Shown piece by piece: positions 44,784 through 53,671 of a DNA stretch of 64,000 nucleotides. A model generated the notes under the pieces. The model did no database searches. It saw only the letters and a program-made list of their open reading frames with translations, and was not told where the DNA came from. Position 1 is the stretch's first letter. Each line of letters starts with the position of its first letter. The translations under genes and the position numbers were made by a program. The DNA is taken from contig NZ_CP014475.1 in the NCBI RefSeq assembly GCF_001583415.1, positions 2,046,001 to 2,110,000 of the forward strand. The letters are read 5' to 3'. The DNA is from Mycolicibacterium phlei (GTDB lineage Bacteria > Actinomycetota > Actinomycetes > Mycobacteriales > Mycobacteriaceae).

Positions 44784-46264
44784 GCGAGCTGATCAGGACC
44801 GACGCGGCGACGCTGGCCGCCAGGATCGCCGCCAAGGAGGTGTCCTCGACCGAGGTCACCCGGGCGTGCCTGGACCAGATCACGGCCACCGACGACCGCT
44901 ACCACGCATTTCTGCACGTCGCCGAGGAGCAGGCGCTGGCCGCGGCGGCGACCGTCGACGCGGCGGTGGCCGCGGGGGAGACGCTGCCGTCCCCGCTGGC
45001 CGGGGTGCCGCTGGCGCTCAAGGACGTGTTCACCACCACCGACATGCCCACCACCTGCGGGTCGAAGATCCTCGAGGGCTGGATGTCGCCGTACGACGCG
45101 ACGGTGACGGTGCGGCTGCGCGCGGCCGGGATCCCGATCCTGGGCAAGACCAACATGGACGAGTTCGCGATGGGCAGCTCCACCGAGAACTCGGCCTACG
45201 GCCCGACCCGCAACCCCTGGGACACCGACCGGGTGCCCGGCGGGTCCGGCGGCGGCAGCGCGGCCGCGCTGGCGGCCTTCCAGGCGCCGCTGGCCATCGG
45301 CACCGACACCGGCGGCTCGATCCGCCAGCCCGCCGCACTGACCGCGACCGTCGGCGTCAAACCCACCTACGGCACCGTCTCGCGGTACGGCCTGGTGGCG
45401 TGCGCGTCGTCGCTGGACCAGGGCGGCCCGTGCGCCCGCACGGTGCTCGACACCGCGCTGCTGCACCAGGTGATCGCCGGCCACGACCCGAAGGACTCGA
45501 CGTCGCTGGACGTGCCGGTGCCCGACGTCGTCGCCGCCGCCAGAGAGGGCGCCGCGGGCGACCTGAAGGGCGTGCGCATCGGCGTCGTCAAGCAGCTGCG
45601 CAGCGGTGAGGGCTACCAGCCGGGAGTGCTGGCGTCGTTCAACGCCGCGGTCGACAAGCTGACCGAGCTGGGTGCGGAGATCACCGAGGTGGACTGCCCG
45701 CACTTCGACTACGCGCTGTCGGCGTACTACCTGATCCTGCCGTCGGAGGTGTCGTCGAACCTGGCCCGGTTCGACGCGATGCGCTACGGCCTGCGGGTCG
45801 GCGACGACGGCACCCACAGCGCCGAGGAGGTCATGGCGATGACGCGGGCCGCCGGGTTCGGCCCGGAGGTCAAGCGCCGCATCATGATCGGCACCTACGC
45901 GCTGTCGGCGGGGTACTACGACGCCTACTACAACCAGGCGCAGAAGGTGCGCACGCTGATCGCGCGCGACCTCGAGGAGGCCTACCGCAGCGTCGACGTC
46001 CTGGTCACCCCGACCACCCCGTCGACGGCGTTCCGGCTCGGCGAGAAGGTCGACGATCCGCTGGCGATGTACCTGTTCGACCTGTGCACGCTGCCGCTGA
46101 ACCTGGCCGGGCACTGCGGGATGTCGGTGCCCGCGGGGCTGTCGCCCGACGACAACCTGCCGGTCGGCCTGCAGATCATGGCGCCCGCACTGGCCGACGA
46201 CCGGCTGTACCGGGTGGGGGCGGCCTACGAGGCGGCCCGCGGCCCGCTGCCGACCGCGGTCTAA
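44780..46264 (+). CDS. gatA: Asp/Glu-tRNA(Asn/Gln) amidotransferase subunit A
   Basis: A 494-aa amidase-signature protein. The catalytic Lys is in [10 protein letters not shown] and the cis-Ser region in [15 protein letters not shown]; the Ser of the triad lies in the following GTDTGGS segment. The glycine-rich loop [15 protein letters not shown] is present. It hydrolyses glutamine and passes ammonia to GatB. It is coupled to gatC; pfkA follows after 169 nt. Confidence 0.96.
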   Translation: MSELIRTDAATLAARIAAKEVSSTEVTRACLDQITATDDRYHAFLHVAEEQALAAAATVDAAVAAGETLPSPLAGVPLALKDVFTTTDMPTTCGSKILEGWMSPYDATVTVRLRAAGIPILGKTNMDEFAMGSSTENSAYGPTRNPWDTDRVPGGSGGGSAAALAAFQAPLAIGTDTGGSIRQPAALTATVGVKPTYGTVSRYGLVACASSLDQGGPCARTVLDTALLHQVIAGHDPKDSTSLDVPVPDVVAAAREGAAGDLKGVRIGVVKQLRSGEGYQPGVLASFNAAVDKLTELGAEITEVDCPHFDYALSAYYLILPSEVSSNLARFDAMRYGLRVGDDGTHSAEEVMAMTRAAGFGPEVKRRIMIGTYALSAGYYDAYYNQAQKVRTLIARDLEEAYRSVDVLVTPTTPSTAFRLGEKVDDPLAMYLFDLCTLPLNLAGHCGMSVPAGLSPDDNLPVGLQIMAPALADDRLYRVGAAYEAARGPLPTAV

Positions 46265-46433
46265 CTGCTCCGGTCCGCTCAGCGGCGTCACCGTCGCGGC
46301 GACCGCCGCGAGCCCGAATGCGCTGCAGAGCAGCGCCAGTGCCGTGACGAGTCGCCCTGCGCGCATGTCTGCTCCGCTGACGGCGTTTCCCGCGCGGTCG
46401 CGGCACCAACGTGGAAGCAGGCAAGATGAACGC

Positions 46434-47465
46434 ATGCGAATCGGAGTGCTGACTGGTGGAGGCGACTGTCCTGGGCTGAACGCAGTGATCCGGGCGGTGG
46501 TGCGGACGTGCGACGTCCGCTACGGCTCCTCGGTCGTCGGGTTCCAGGACGGCTGGCGCGGCCTGCTGGAGAACCGGCGCATCCAGCTGGCCAACGACGA
46601 TCGCAACGACCGGCTGCTGGCCAAGGGCGGCACGGTACTGGGCACCGCGCGCGTGCATCCGGAGAAGCTGCGCGCCGGGCTGGACCAGATCAAGCAGACC
46701 CTCGACGACAACGGCATCGACGTGCTGATCCCGATCGGCGGCGAGGGCACGCTCACCGCCGCGCACTGGCTGGCTGAGGAAGGCGTTCCGGTGGTCGGGG
46801 TGCCCAAGACCATCGACAACGACATCGACTGCACCGACGTCACGTTCGGCCACGACACCGCGCTGACGGTGGCCAGCGAGGCGATCGACCGGCTGCACAG
46901 CACCGCCGAGTCGCACCAGCGGGTGATGCTCGTCGAGGTGATGGGCCGCCACGCCGGGTGGATCGCGCTCAACGCCGGGCTGGCCTCGGGCGCGCACCTG
47001 ATCCTGATCCCCGAGCAGCCGTTCGACGTCGAAGAGGTCTGCCGGCTGATCAAACAGCGCTTCGTGCGCGGTGATTCGCACTTCATCTGCGTGGTCGCCG
47101 AGGGTGCCAAGCCCGCGCCCGGGTCGATGCAGCTGCGCGAGGGCGGCCTCGACGAGTTCGGTCACGAGCGATTCACCGGTGTCGCGCAGCAGCTCGCGCT
47201 CGAGGTGGAGAAGCGCATCAGCAAGGAGGTGCGCGTCACCGTGCTCGGCCACGTGCAGCGCGGCGGCACGCCGACGCCGTACGACCGCGTGCTGGCCACC
47301 CGGTTCGGTGTCAACGCCGCCGACGCCGCGCACGCCGGCGAGTTCGGGATGATGGTCGCGCTGCACGGCCAGGAGATCGCGCGGGTGCCGCTGGCCGACG
47401 CGGTGCGCCGGCTGAAGCTGGTGCCGCAGAGCCGCTACGACGACGCCGCTGAATTCTTCGGGTAG
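46434..47465 (+). CDS. pfkA: 6-phosphofructokinase
   Basis: A 343-aa PFK of group A. It starts [20 protein letters not shown] and has IPIGGEGTL at the ATP/PPi-discriminating position; glycine there favours ATP. The catalytic [21 protein letters not shown] and [16 protein letters not shown] follow. It phosphorylates fructose-6-phosphate in glycolysis. It lies between gatA and gatB as in M. tuberculosis. ATG 46434 follows a weak ribosome-binding site. Confidence 0.95.
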   Translation: MRIGVLTGGGDCPGLNAVIRAVVRTCDVRYGSSVVGFQDGWRGLLENRRIQLANDDRNDRLLAKGGTVLGTARVHPEKLRAGLDQIKQTLDDNGIDVLIPIGGEGTLTAAHWLAEEGVPVVGVPKTIDNDIDCTDVTFGHDTALTVASEAIDRLHSTAESHQRVMLVEVMGRHAGWIALNAGLASGAHLILIPEQPFDVEEVCRLIKQRFVRGDSHFICVVAEGAKPAPGSMQLREGGLDEFGHERFTGVAQQLALEVEKRISKEVRVTVLGHVQRGGTPTPYDRVLATRFGVNAADAAHAGEFGMMVALHGQEIARVPLADAVRRLKLVPQSRYDDAAEFFG

Positions 47466-47509
47466 AGGTCTTCGGTTAGGAGGCCTCCGGTAAGGAGGTC
47501 TTCGGCTGA
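47465..47509. repeat. Three degenerate 15-bp repeats after pfkA
   Basis: GAGGTCTTCGGTTAG, GAGGCCTCCGGTAAG and GAGGTCTTCGGCTGA follow the pfkA stop directly, differing at a few positions. They fill the gap before gatB and supply several GGAGG-like sequences, though the closest is about 40 nt from the gatB start. Confidence 0.75.
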
Positions 47510-47544
47510 ATCGGGCCGAAAACCGACCCACTAGGATCGGGGCC

Positions 47545-49056
47545 ATGACTGCTGCGACCGCCGAACTGCTCGACTACGACGACGTCGTCGCGCGCTACGA
47601 GCCCGTGCTCGGCCTGGAGGTTCACGTCGAACTGTCCACCGCGACGAAGATGTTCTGCGGCTGCGCCAACAGGTTCGGTGCCGAGCCCAACACGCAGGTG
47701 TGCCCGGTCTGCCTGGGTCTGCCGGGGTCGCTGCCGGTGCTCAACCAGAAGGCCGTCGAGTCGGCCATCCGCATCGGCCTGGCACTGAACTGCGAGATCG
47801 TGTCCTGGTGCCGGTTCGCCCGGAAGAACTACTTCTATCCGGACATGCCGAAGAACTACCAGATCAGCCAGTACGACGAGCCGATCGCGATCAACGGCTA
47901 CCTCGACGTGCCGCTGGACGACGGCTCGACCTGGCGGGTGGAGATCGAGCGCGCCCACATGGAGGAGGACACCGGCAAGCTGACCCACCTGGGCAGTGAC
48001 ACCGGCCGCATCGAGGGCGCCACCACGTCGCTGATCGACTACAACCGCTCCGGTGTGCCGCTGATCGAGATCGTCACCAAGCCGATCGTCGGCGCCGGCG
48101 CGCGCGCCCCGGAGATCGCCCGCGCCTACGTCACCGCGCTGCGGGACCTGTTGCGCGGTCTGGGCGTATCCGACGTCCGGATGGACCAGGGGTCGATGCG
48201 CTGCGACTCCAACGTCTCGCTCAAGCCGATCGGCCAGGAGGAGTTCGGCACCCGCACCGAGACCAAGAACGTCAACTCGCTCAAGAGCGTCGAGGTCGCG
48301 GTGCGCTACGAGATGCGCCGTCAGGCAGCGGTTCTGGAGTCCGGCGGCAAGATCACCCAGGAGACCCGGCACTTCCACGAGGACGGCTACACCTCGCCGG
48401 GCCGCAGCAAGGAGACCGCCGAGGACTACCGCTACTTCCCCGAGCCCGACCTCGAGCCGGTGGCGCCGGACCCCGAGTGGGTCGAGCAGCTGCGCCAGAC
48501 CATCCCGGAGCTGCCCTGGGTGCTGCGCAAGCGCATGCAGGAGGAGTGGGGGATCTCCGATGAGGTCATGCGCGACCTGGTCAACATCGGTGCGCTCGAC
48601 CTGATCGCCGCCACCGTGGAGCACGGGGCGTCCAGCGACGCCGCCCGCGCGTGGTGGGGCAGCTTCCTGGTGCAGAAGGCCAACGAGGCCGGGGTGGAGC
48701 TCGACGCGCTACCGATCACGCCGGCGCAGGTCGCCGCGGTGGTCAAGCTCGTCGACGACGGAAAGCTGTCGAACAAGCTGGCCCGCCAGGTCGTCGAGGG
48801 GGTGCTCGCCGGTGAGGGCGAGCCCGAGCAGGTGATGAAGGACCGCGGCCTGGAGGTCGTGCGCGATGACTCGGCGCTGCAGGCCGCCGTCGACGAGGCG
48901 CTGGCCGCCAACCCCGACATCGTCGAGAAGATCCGCGGCGGCAAGGTGCAGGCCGCGGGTGCGATCGTCGGTGCCGTGATGAAGGCCACGAAGGGGCAGG
49001 CCGACGCGGCCCGGGTGCGCGAGCTGATCCTGGCCGCCTGCGGCGTGTCCGGCTAG
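47545..49056 (+). CDS. gatB: Asp/Glu-tRNA(Asn/Gln) amidotransferase subunit B
   Basis: A 503-aa protein. The kinase/ATPase core has [14 protein letters not shown], the zinc-binding cysteines [10 protein letters not shown] and [30 protein letters not shown] and the C-terminal tRNA-binding tail domain. It phosphorylates the misacylated aminoacyl group and completes amidation with ammonia from GatA. It is separated from gatCA by pfkA. Confidence 0.97.
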   Translation: MTAATAELLDYDDVVARYEPVLGLEVHVELSTATKMFCGCANRFGAEPNTQVCPVCLGLPGSLPVLNQKAVESAIRIGLALNCEIVSWCRFARKNYFYPDMPKNYQISQYDEPIAINGYLDVPLDDGSTWRVEIERAHMEEDTGKLTHLGSDTGRIEGATTSLIDYNRSGVPLIEIVTKPIVGAGARAPEIARAYVTALRDLLRGLGVSDVRMDQGSMRCDSNVSLKPIGQEEFGTRTETKNVNSLKSVEVAVRYEMRRQAAVLESGGKITQETRHFHEDGYTSPGRSKETAEDYRYFPEPDLEPVAPDPEWVEQLRQTIPELPWVLRKRMQEEWGISDEVMRDLVNIGALDLIAATVEHGASSDAARAWWGSFLVQKANEAGVELDALPITPAQVAAVVKLVDDGKLSNKLARQVVEGVLAGEGEPEQVMKDRGLEVVRDDSALQAAVDEALAANPDIVEKIRGGKVQAAGAIVGAVMKATKGQADAARVRELILAACGVSG

Positions 49057-49123
49057 CCGCAGGCCAGGCCGAGCGCCGCGCGGGCGAACGCCTCCAGGCG
49101 CTGCAGCGGATAGCGCTTGACGC

Positions 49124-49720
49124 TCAGGGCGACACCAGCACGTCCCAGGCCGCGATGGCCGACTCCGCGATCGCCGACAGCTTCGCGCGGTCCGCGCCGT
49201 CGCGGGCCTGGATCGCCATCCCGTGGTTGACGGTGTTGTAGAACGCCGCCACCCGGGCGACGTCGGCGCCCGCGGGCACATCGCCGTCGGCGATCCCGCG
49301 TTCGATGCGCTCGGCGAAGCTGCGCTCGAGGTCCAGTCGGCGGTCGGCCAGGTGGTCGTGCACGGTCTGGCTGCGGTCGGTGCAGGCGGACAACACGATC
49401 ATGCACCCGGACGGCCTGTCGGCGGCGGCGAACACATTCGCGTTGTGCCGCAACACTTCTGCGATCGACTCCCGAGCGGTCGGCAGATCCCGCAGCGCCG
49501 CGTCCAGTGGGGCGCCCTCGGTCGCGTTGTAGTGCGCCACCGCCTCGCGGAACAACTCCTCCTTGGAGCCGAACGCGCCGTAGAGGCTGGGCGCGTTGAT
49601 GCCCATGGCGGCGGTCAGATCACTGATCGAGGTGCTCTCGTAGCCGTGCTCCCAGAACACCTCCATGGCACGGCGCAGGGCCTCGTCGCGGTCGAAGGTG
49701 CGGGGTCTGCCGCGGGCCAT
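49124..49720 (-). CDS. TetR/AcrR-family transcriptional regulator
   Basis: A 198-aa protein with an N-terminal HTH (GRPRTFDRDEALRRAMEVFW, STSISDLTAAMGINAPSLYGAFGSKEELF). The ligand domain has a conserved GCMIVLSACTD segment seen in this TetR subgroup. It is divergent from an SDR oxidoreductase and an SMR transporter gene and likely represses them. This cassette is not part of the M. tuberculosis order after gatB. Confidence 0.88.
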   Translation of the reverse strand: MARGRPRTFDRDEALRRAMEVFWEHGYESTSISDLTAAMGINAPSLYGAFGSKEELFREAVAHYNATEGAPLDAALRDLPTARESIAEVLRHNANVFAAADRPSGCMIVLSACTDRSQTVHDHLADRRLDLERSFAERIERGIADGDVPAGADVARVAAFYNTVNHGMAIQARDGADRAKLSAIAESAIAAWDVLVSP

Positions 49721-49739
49721 CGGCGCCCCCTTTCTGTAA

Positions 49740-49779
49740 CGACCGATAAGAAAAACCATTGACAAGTGTAGAGCGGTCG
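49740..49779. promoter_or_regulatory. Possible TetR operator and promoter in the SDR divergent gap
   Basis: CGACCG at 49740-49745 and CGGTCG at 49774-49779 are inverted 6-bp arms separated by 28 bp. A consensus -35 TTGACA lies between them at 49759-49764. The surrounding 108 bp is AT-rich. The arms are short, so this is only a suggestion for the regulator binding site. Confidence 0.3.
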
Positions 49780-49828
49780 CCAACCATGGAGAAGAAATAT
49801 GTAGCGATCGATACAAAAAGGAGTCGCC

Positions 49829-50569
49829 ATGTCCGACCTGACCGGGAAGACCGCCCTGGTGACGGGGGCCAGCCGTGGGATCGGAGCCGAGATCGCCGTC
49901 CGGCTCGCCGAACTCGGCGCCGACGTCGCGGTCACCTACGTGCGCTCCAAGGAGCAGGCCGAGGCGGTGGTGGACCGGATCGCCGCCACGGGACGCCGCG
50001 GTCTGGCGATCCGCGCCGACAGCGCCGTCGCCGAGGACATCACCTCCGCGGTGGATCAGACCACCGCCGCGTTCGGCGGCCTCGACGTGCTGGTGAACAA
50101 CGCGGGGGTGTTCCCGTTCGGCCCGATCCACGAGATGTCGCTCGACGAGATCGACCGCACCCTGGCCATCCACGCCCGCGCGGCGTACGTCGCCGCGCAG
50201 GCCGCGGTGCCGCGCATGCCCGACGGCGGCCGGATCATCAGCATCGGAAGCAATCTCGCCGAACGGGTGCCGTCCGCGGGTATGACGCTGTACGCGATGA
50301 GCAAGGCCGCGCTGCTCGGCTTCACGCGCGGTCTGGCCCGCGATCTGGGGGACCGCGCGATCACGGTCAACCTCGTGCAGCCCGGGTCCACCGACACCGA
50401 CATGAACCCGGCCGACGCGCCTAACGCCGACGCCCAGCGCGAGCACACGGCGCTGAAGCGCTACGCCACACCCCGCGAGATCGCCGACAGCGTCGCGTTT
50501 CTCGCCGGCCCCGCGGCGGCCAACATCACCGGTGCGGTGCTGACCGTCGACGGCGGAGCGAACGCGTAA
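49829..50569 (+). CDS. Short-chain dehydrogenase/reductase
   Basis: A 246-aa classical SDR: cofactor motif TGASRGIG (12-19), NNAG at about 91, catalytic S141, Y155 and K159 (YAMSK), and a C-terminal GAVLTVDGGANA. The lack of an acidic residue right after the second strand (VTYVRSKEQ) suggests NADPH preference. The substrate is unknown. An AGGAG site precedes ATG 49829. It is likely under control of the divergent TetR protein and co-transcribed with the SMR gene 6 nt downstream. Confidence 0.9.
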   Translation: MSDLTGKTALVTGASRGIGAEIAVRLAELGADVAVTYVRSKEQAEAVVDRIAATGRRGLAIRADSAVAEDITSAVDQTTAAFGGLDVLVNNAGVFPFGPIHEMSLDEIDRTLAIHARAAYVAAQAAVPRMPDGGRIISIGSNLAERVPSAGMTLYAMSKAALLGFTRGLARDLGDRAITVNLVQPGSTDTDMNPADAPNADAQREHTALKRYATPREIADSVAFLAGPAAANITGAVLTVDGGANA

Positions 50570-50575
50570 TCCGCC

Positions 50576-50893
50576 ATGGCGTGGCCGATCCTCATCGTCG
50601 CGGGTCTGCTCGAGATCGTCTGGGCGGTCGCGCTCAAGCAGTCCGACGGGTTCACCCGACTGTGGCCCGGCGTCATCGGAGCCGGCGCGGCGGTGCTGAG
50701 CTTCGCTCTGCTGACGCTGGCGCTGCGGCACCTGCCCGCCGGCACCGGTTACGCGGTGTGGGTCGGCATCGGCGCCGTCGGTGTCGCCGTCGCCGGCATG
50801 ATCCTGTTCGGTGAGAGCGCCAGCGCGGCCCGGGTGGCGTTCCTCGCCGTCATCGTCACCGGCGTGGTGGGGCTGCGACTGGTCGACGGGTGA
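50576..50893 (+). CDS. Small multidrug resistance (SMR) family transporter
   Basis: A 105-aa protein with four transmembrane helices. The essential Glu13 is in AGLLEIVWAVALKQSDGF and the dimer-interface glycines in GTGYAVWVGIGAVGV, ending ARVAFLAVIVTGVVGLRLV. The Gdx/SugE branch (guanidinium exporters) starts similarly, with LEIVWA. A homodimer exporting cations with proton antiport is expected. It follows the SDR gene closely, in the TetR-controlled cassette. Confidence 0.88.
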   Translation: MAWPILIVAGLLEIVWAVALKQSDGFTRLWPGVIGAGAAVLSFALLTLALRHLPAGTGYAVWVGIGAVGVAVAGMILFGESASAARVAFLAVIVTGVVGLRLVDG

Positions 50894-50897
50894 GCGT

Positions 50898-52019
50898 CTA
50901 GGTGTTGTCGGCGTTCTGTCGCGGGAAGCCGCCGCCCTGCGGGAACAGCGGGAACACGACGTCGTCGAGTTTCTCGGCGTCACCGGCGGTCTTGTTGATC
51001 GTGCCGCCCCACACGTTGCCGTCCGGCGACGTCGCCAGCGCCCAGGCGTGCCCGTGCTGGTCCTGGCGCACCACCTCGGGATCACCGGTGACCGCCCCGG
51101 TGTCCGGCGCCATCCGCACCGCGACGGTCTGCTTGGTGTTGACGAGGTTCACCAGCACCGCGCCGTCTTGAGCGGCGCACCCGGCCACCCCCGGCCGGTC
51201 CGGCCAGGTCCACACCGTCGAGGTCTTGGAGTCCTTGGTGATGCGCTGCAGCCGGTCACCGGTCGGGCTGCGGTCGGTGACGTACAGCGACCCGTCGGCC
51301 TTGTCCAGGCACAGCCCGCCCGCCGCGCCCAGCCCGGACAGCGCCGTGGTGGTGGGGGCCTGGTCGACGGTGGTGGGCTGCTCGATGCGCAGCAGCTTGC
51401 CCGCCATCGACGCCGGATCCGCCGCGGCGGCCGGGTCACCCGCGTCGCCGGTCTGCACCAGCAGCGTGGTCGGGCTGGTGAAGATCAGCGACCCCGTGTT
51501 GCCGGTCGGGCCCTTCGGGATGCCGGTGAGGATCGGCTTCGGGATGTCGCCGTCGGCGATGCGCACCACCCGGTTGTCCTCCGGGGTGCTGATGTAGGCG
51601 TACATCAGCCGGTCCTGCTGGTAGGTCGGCGACAGCACGATGTCCATCAGCCCGCCGTCGCCGGCCGGGTCCACCGGGATCGTGGTCTTGATCTTGGGCT
51701 CCGCGCGCACCGAGATCTCCTTGATCGCCCCGGTGGTCCGCTCGGCGACCAGCGCGGACTGGCTGTCGGGCAGCATGATCAGCCCGCTGGTGCTCTCCAG
51801 GCAGCCCTGCATGACGCCCGGCGCCGGGCACTCCTTGGGGAACGGTGTCGCAGGCAGCGGCGGCGGCGGGGGCGGCGTCGTGCGCGGGCCCGGCGCCAGC
51901 TCCGGCTCGGTGGTGAACGGCTGCGACTGCAGGTCGTCGAACCGTGCGCACCCGGACACACCGAGCAACGCCGCGCACAACACGACGAACACACCCCGCA
52001 TCGGCCGGCGCATATTCAT
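50898..52019 (-). CDS. lppZ: Lipoprotein with glucose/sorbosone dehydrogenase-like beta-propeller (LppZ-like)
   Basis: A 373-aa protein with a lipoprotein signal (VFVVLCAALLGVSGC), a Pro-rich linker (PGPRTTPPPPPPLPATP) and a six-bladed propeller (GLMDIVLSPTYQQDRLMYAY, GNTGSLIF, LLRIEQPTT, DQHGHAWALATSPDG). The propeller resembles soluble sugar dehydrogenases, but PQQ ligation residues are not clearly kept. ATG 52019 is the first start; an ATG at 52013 is an alternative. Confidence 0.83.
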   Translation of the reverse strand: MNMRRPMRGVFVVLCAALLGVSGCARFDDLQSQPFTTEPELAPGPRTTPPPPPPLPATPFPKECPAPGVMQGCLESTSGLIMLPDSQSALVAERTTGAIKEISVRAEPKIKTTIPVDPAGDGGLMDIVLSPTYQQDRLMYAYISTPEDNRVVRIADGDIPKPILTGIPKGPTGNTGSLIFTSPTTLLVQTGDAGDPAAAADPASMAGKLLRIEQPTTVDQAPTTTALSGLGAAGGLCLDKADGSLYVTDRSPTGDRLQRITKDSKTSTVWTWPDRPGVAGCAAQDGAVLVNLVNTKQTVAVRMAPDTGAVTGDPEVVRQDQHGHAWALATSPDGNVWGGTINKTAGDAEKLDDVVFPLFPQGGGFPRQNADNT

Positions 52020-52156
52020 GCGAGCCAGGTTACGGATCGTTCGGCGGGCCGCGCCACGCCGACCCGGTGGCCGGGCCGGGTGAACTCGGAAAATCGGCTG
52101 GCGAACGCGCCGCGCCAATACCCGGATAGCGGGTGACTTGCACTTACGCTGGCTGT

Positions 52157-53005
52157 GTGACCAGTGAAACCAATGACCCACGCGCCTGGCAGCGGCCTGA
52201 CGACGCGGCTGGGCGGCCGGTGTCGGCGAGCCTGGTCGATCCCGAAGACGATCTGCCCTCGGTCAACTACGGCGGGGACTTCGAAACCACCGCGATCCCG
52301 CCGTACCACGCGAACACCACCGCCAACTCCGGGCCCACCGCCGACGCGGCTCCGCCGCCACCGGCGTTCGGCCTGTTCAACGAGCCCGAGCCGCTGCCGT
52401 ACGTGCAGCCCGGCACCCGCTACGACGGATTCTCGGCCGAGCCCGCGGCGATCGAGCCCGGGCCGCAGCCCGGCGACGGCCGGCGCGGCACCCTCGACCT
52501 GGGCCTGCTGCTGCTTCGGGTCGCGGTCGGCGTGCTGTTCATCGCACACGGCCTGCAGAAGGCGTTCGGGCTGTGGGGCGGCCCCGGTCTGGGCGGCTGG
52601 TCCGCGGAACTGTCTGACATGGGCTTCCGCTACGCCGACATCCTGACCTATGTGGCCACCGGCGGGCAGATCGCCGCCGGCGTGCTGCTCATCCTCGGGC
52701 TGTTCACCCCGGTCGCGGCCGCCGGCGCGCTGGCGTACCTGGTCACCGGGGTGCTGGCCGAGGCGATGGCCGCCCACGAGGCGGCCCAGCTGGCGAGCTT
52801 TCTGACCGACGGCCACGAGTACAAGGTGTTCCTGGCGGTCGCGGTCGCCGCGCTGGTGCTGACCGGGCCGGGCCGCTACGGGCTGGACGCCGGGCGCGGT
52901 TGGGCGCGCAGGCCGTTCATCGGTTCCTTCGTGGCGCTGGTGCTCGGCGTCGGTGTGGGCATCGCGATCTGGGTGCTGCTCAACGGCGGCAACCCGCTCG
53001 GCTGA
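52157..53005 (+). CDS. DoxX-family membrane protein (Rv3005c-like)
   Basis: A 282-aa protein. The first 115 residues are a soluble, proline-rich cytoplasmic region (DDLPSVNYGGDFETTAIPPYH). A four-helix DoxX domain follows (LGLLLLRVAVGVLFIAHGLQKAFGLWGG, TGGQIAAGVLLILGLFTPVAAAG), with a final helix near the C-terminus. In M. tuberculosis DoxX (Rv3005c) associates with SodA and SseA in a membrane oxidoreductase complex that resists oxidative stress. Start GTG 52157; lppZ lies divergent. Confidence 0.83.
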   Translation: MTSETNDPRAWQRPDDAAGRPVSASLVDPEDDLPSVNYGGDFETTAIPPYHANTTANSGPTADAAPPPPAFGLFNEPEPLPYVQPGTRYDGFSAEPAAIEPGPQPGDGRRGTLDLGLLLLRVAVGVLFIAHGLQKAFGLWGGPGLGGWSAELSDMGFRYADILTYVATGGQIAAGVLLILGLFTPVAAAGALAYLVTGVLAEAMAAHEAAQLASFLTDGHEYKVFLAVAVAALVLTGPGRYGLDAGRGWARRPFIGSFVALVLGVGVGIAIWVLLNGGNPLG

Positions 53006-53006
53006 G

Positions 53007-53414
53007 TCAGCCCGCGTACGGATTCGGGACGCGTCCGCCGCTGGCCTCGGTGAGCAGCGGCAGCGTCGAGAACGTCACGGCCGGAAGACGCAGGTCCCGG
53101 CCGTCCTTGAGCACCGCGAACGCCGACGAGCCCTTGCCGAACCGCAACCCGGCGACGTCGTCCCAGGACACCGTCTCGCTGCCGCGCAGGGTCTGGGCGG
53201 TCACGGTGTCGGCGTCGGCGACGGTGCGGGTGCGGGCGACGTAGGCCGACAGCGCGATCGGCACCACCAGCAGCGCCAGCACCCAGATCGGCCCGGCCAG
53301 CGCCAGCGAGATCAGCGCCAGCGCCAAGAATCCGACGGCGAAATGAGCCATCGGGGAGATGCGGATGACGACCGGCTTGGGGGACTGGTCCTGCGGGTGC
53401 GGGGCTGAACTCAC
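53007..53414 (-). CDS. cfp6: PH-domain membrane protein (Cfp6-like)
   Basis: A 135-aa protein. Two adjacent transmembrane segments lie near residues 24-60 (FAVGFLALALISLALAGPIWVLALLVVPIAL). A short PH-like domain follows, typical of bacterial bPH proteins (TLRGSETVSWDDVAGLRFGKGSSAFAVLKDGRDLRLPA). The function is unknown. It is convergent with doxX with a 1-nt gap and divergent from the ilv leader. Confidence 0.8.
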   Translation of the reverse strand: MSSAPHPQDQSPKPVVIRISPMAHFAVGFLALALISLALAGPIWVLALLVVPIALSAYVARTRTVADADTVTAQTLRGSETVSWDDVAGLRFGKGSSAFAVLKDGRDLRLPAVTFSTLPLLTEASGGRVPNPYAG

Positions 53415-53479
53415 CCCGCCATCTTCGCACCGACCCGGAATTTGACCTGTGACCAGTGCGGAGGCTACCGTCGACAGTT

Positions 53480-53551
53480 ATGCACGCCGTGGAGTTGCTC
53501 GTAGTAATCGGGAAGCGCGTTGATGCCGCGCTCGCCCTGGCTCGGGCATAA
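53480..53551 (+). CDS. ilvB leader peptide (attenuation)
   Basis: A 23-codon frame, MHAVELLVVIGKRVDAALAL then ARA, contains a run of Leu-Leu-Val-Val-Ile. The regulatory codons all specify branched-chain amino acids, the end-products of the downstream ilvBNC operon. A terminator-like hairpin begins 20 nt after its stop. This is the layout of transcription attenuation: ribosome stalling at scarce Leu/Val/Ile tRNAs would favour readthrough. No standard ribosome-binding site is evident, so it may be translated from a leaderless or weakly led transcript. Confidence 0.65.
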   Translation: MHAVELLVVIGKRVDAALALARA

Positions 53552-53570
53552 CCACCGGCACCAACGCGCG

Positions 53571-53606
53571 ACCCTCGTACAGCTGTCAGCTGGCGGGGGT
53601 TTTTTC
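53571..53606 (+). terminator. Attenuator terminator upstream of ilvB
   Basis: The segment begins ACCCTCGTAC, has an AGCTG/CAGCT core, closes with GGCGGGGG and runs into a six-T tract. It has the shape of an intrinsic terminator, rare in mycobacteria, and lies between the leader peptide and ilvB (start 53672). Confidence 0.72.
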
Positions 53607-53671
53607 TTGCCCGACCACCGATTTGAGACCCTAGATACAGATCCGGAACAGGATTTAGGAGAACCAACACC

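Noticed and set aside
46265..46435. Minus-strand frame between gatA and pfkA starting with a signal-peptide-like stretch ([20 protein letters not shown])
   Set aside because: The frame has no stop in the gap and simply runs on antisense through gatA; no ribosome-binding site and no domain. It may be a decayed gene start but cannot be supported as a gene.
49800..49815. AGCGATCGAT palindrome upstream of the SDR gene as a second operator
   Set aside because: Only an 8-bp self-complementary core, easily expected by chance, and not matched by a partner site.
49721..51085. Minus-strand extension of the TetR frame through the SDR gene
   Set aside because: Antisense to a clear SDR and SMR gene; the TetR domain starts at ATG 49720.
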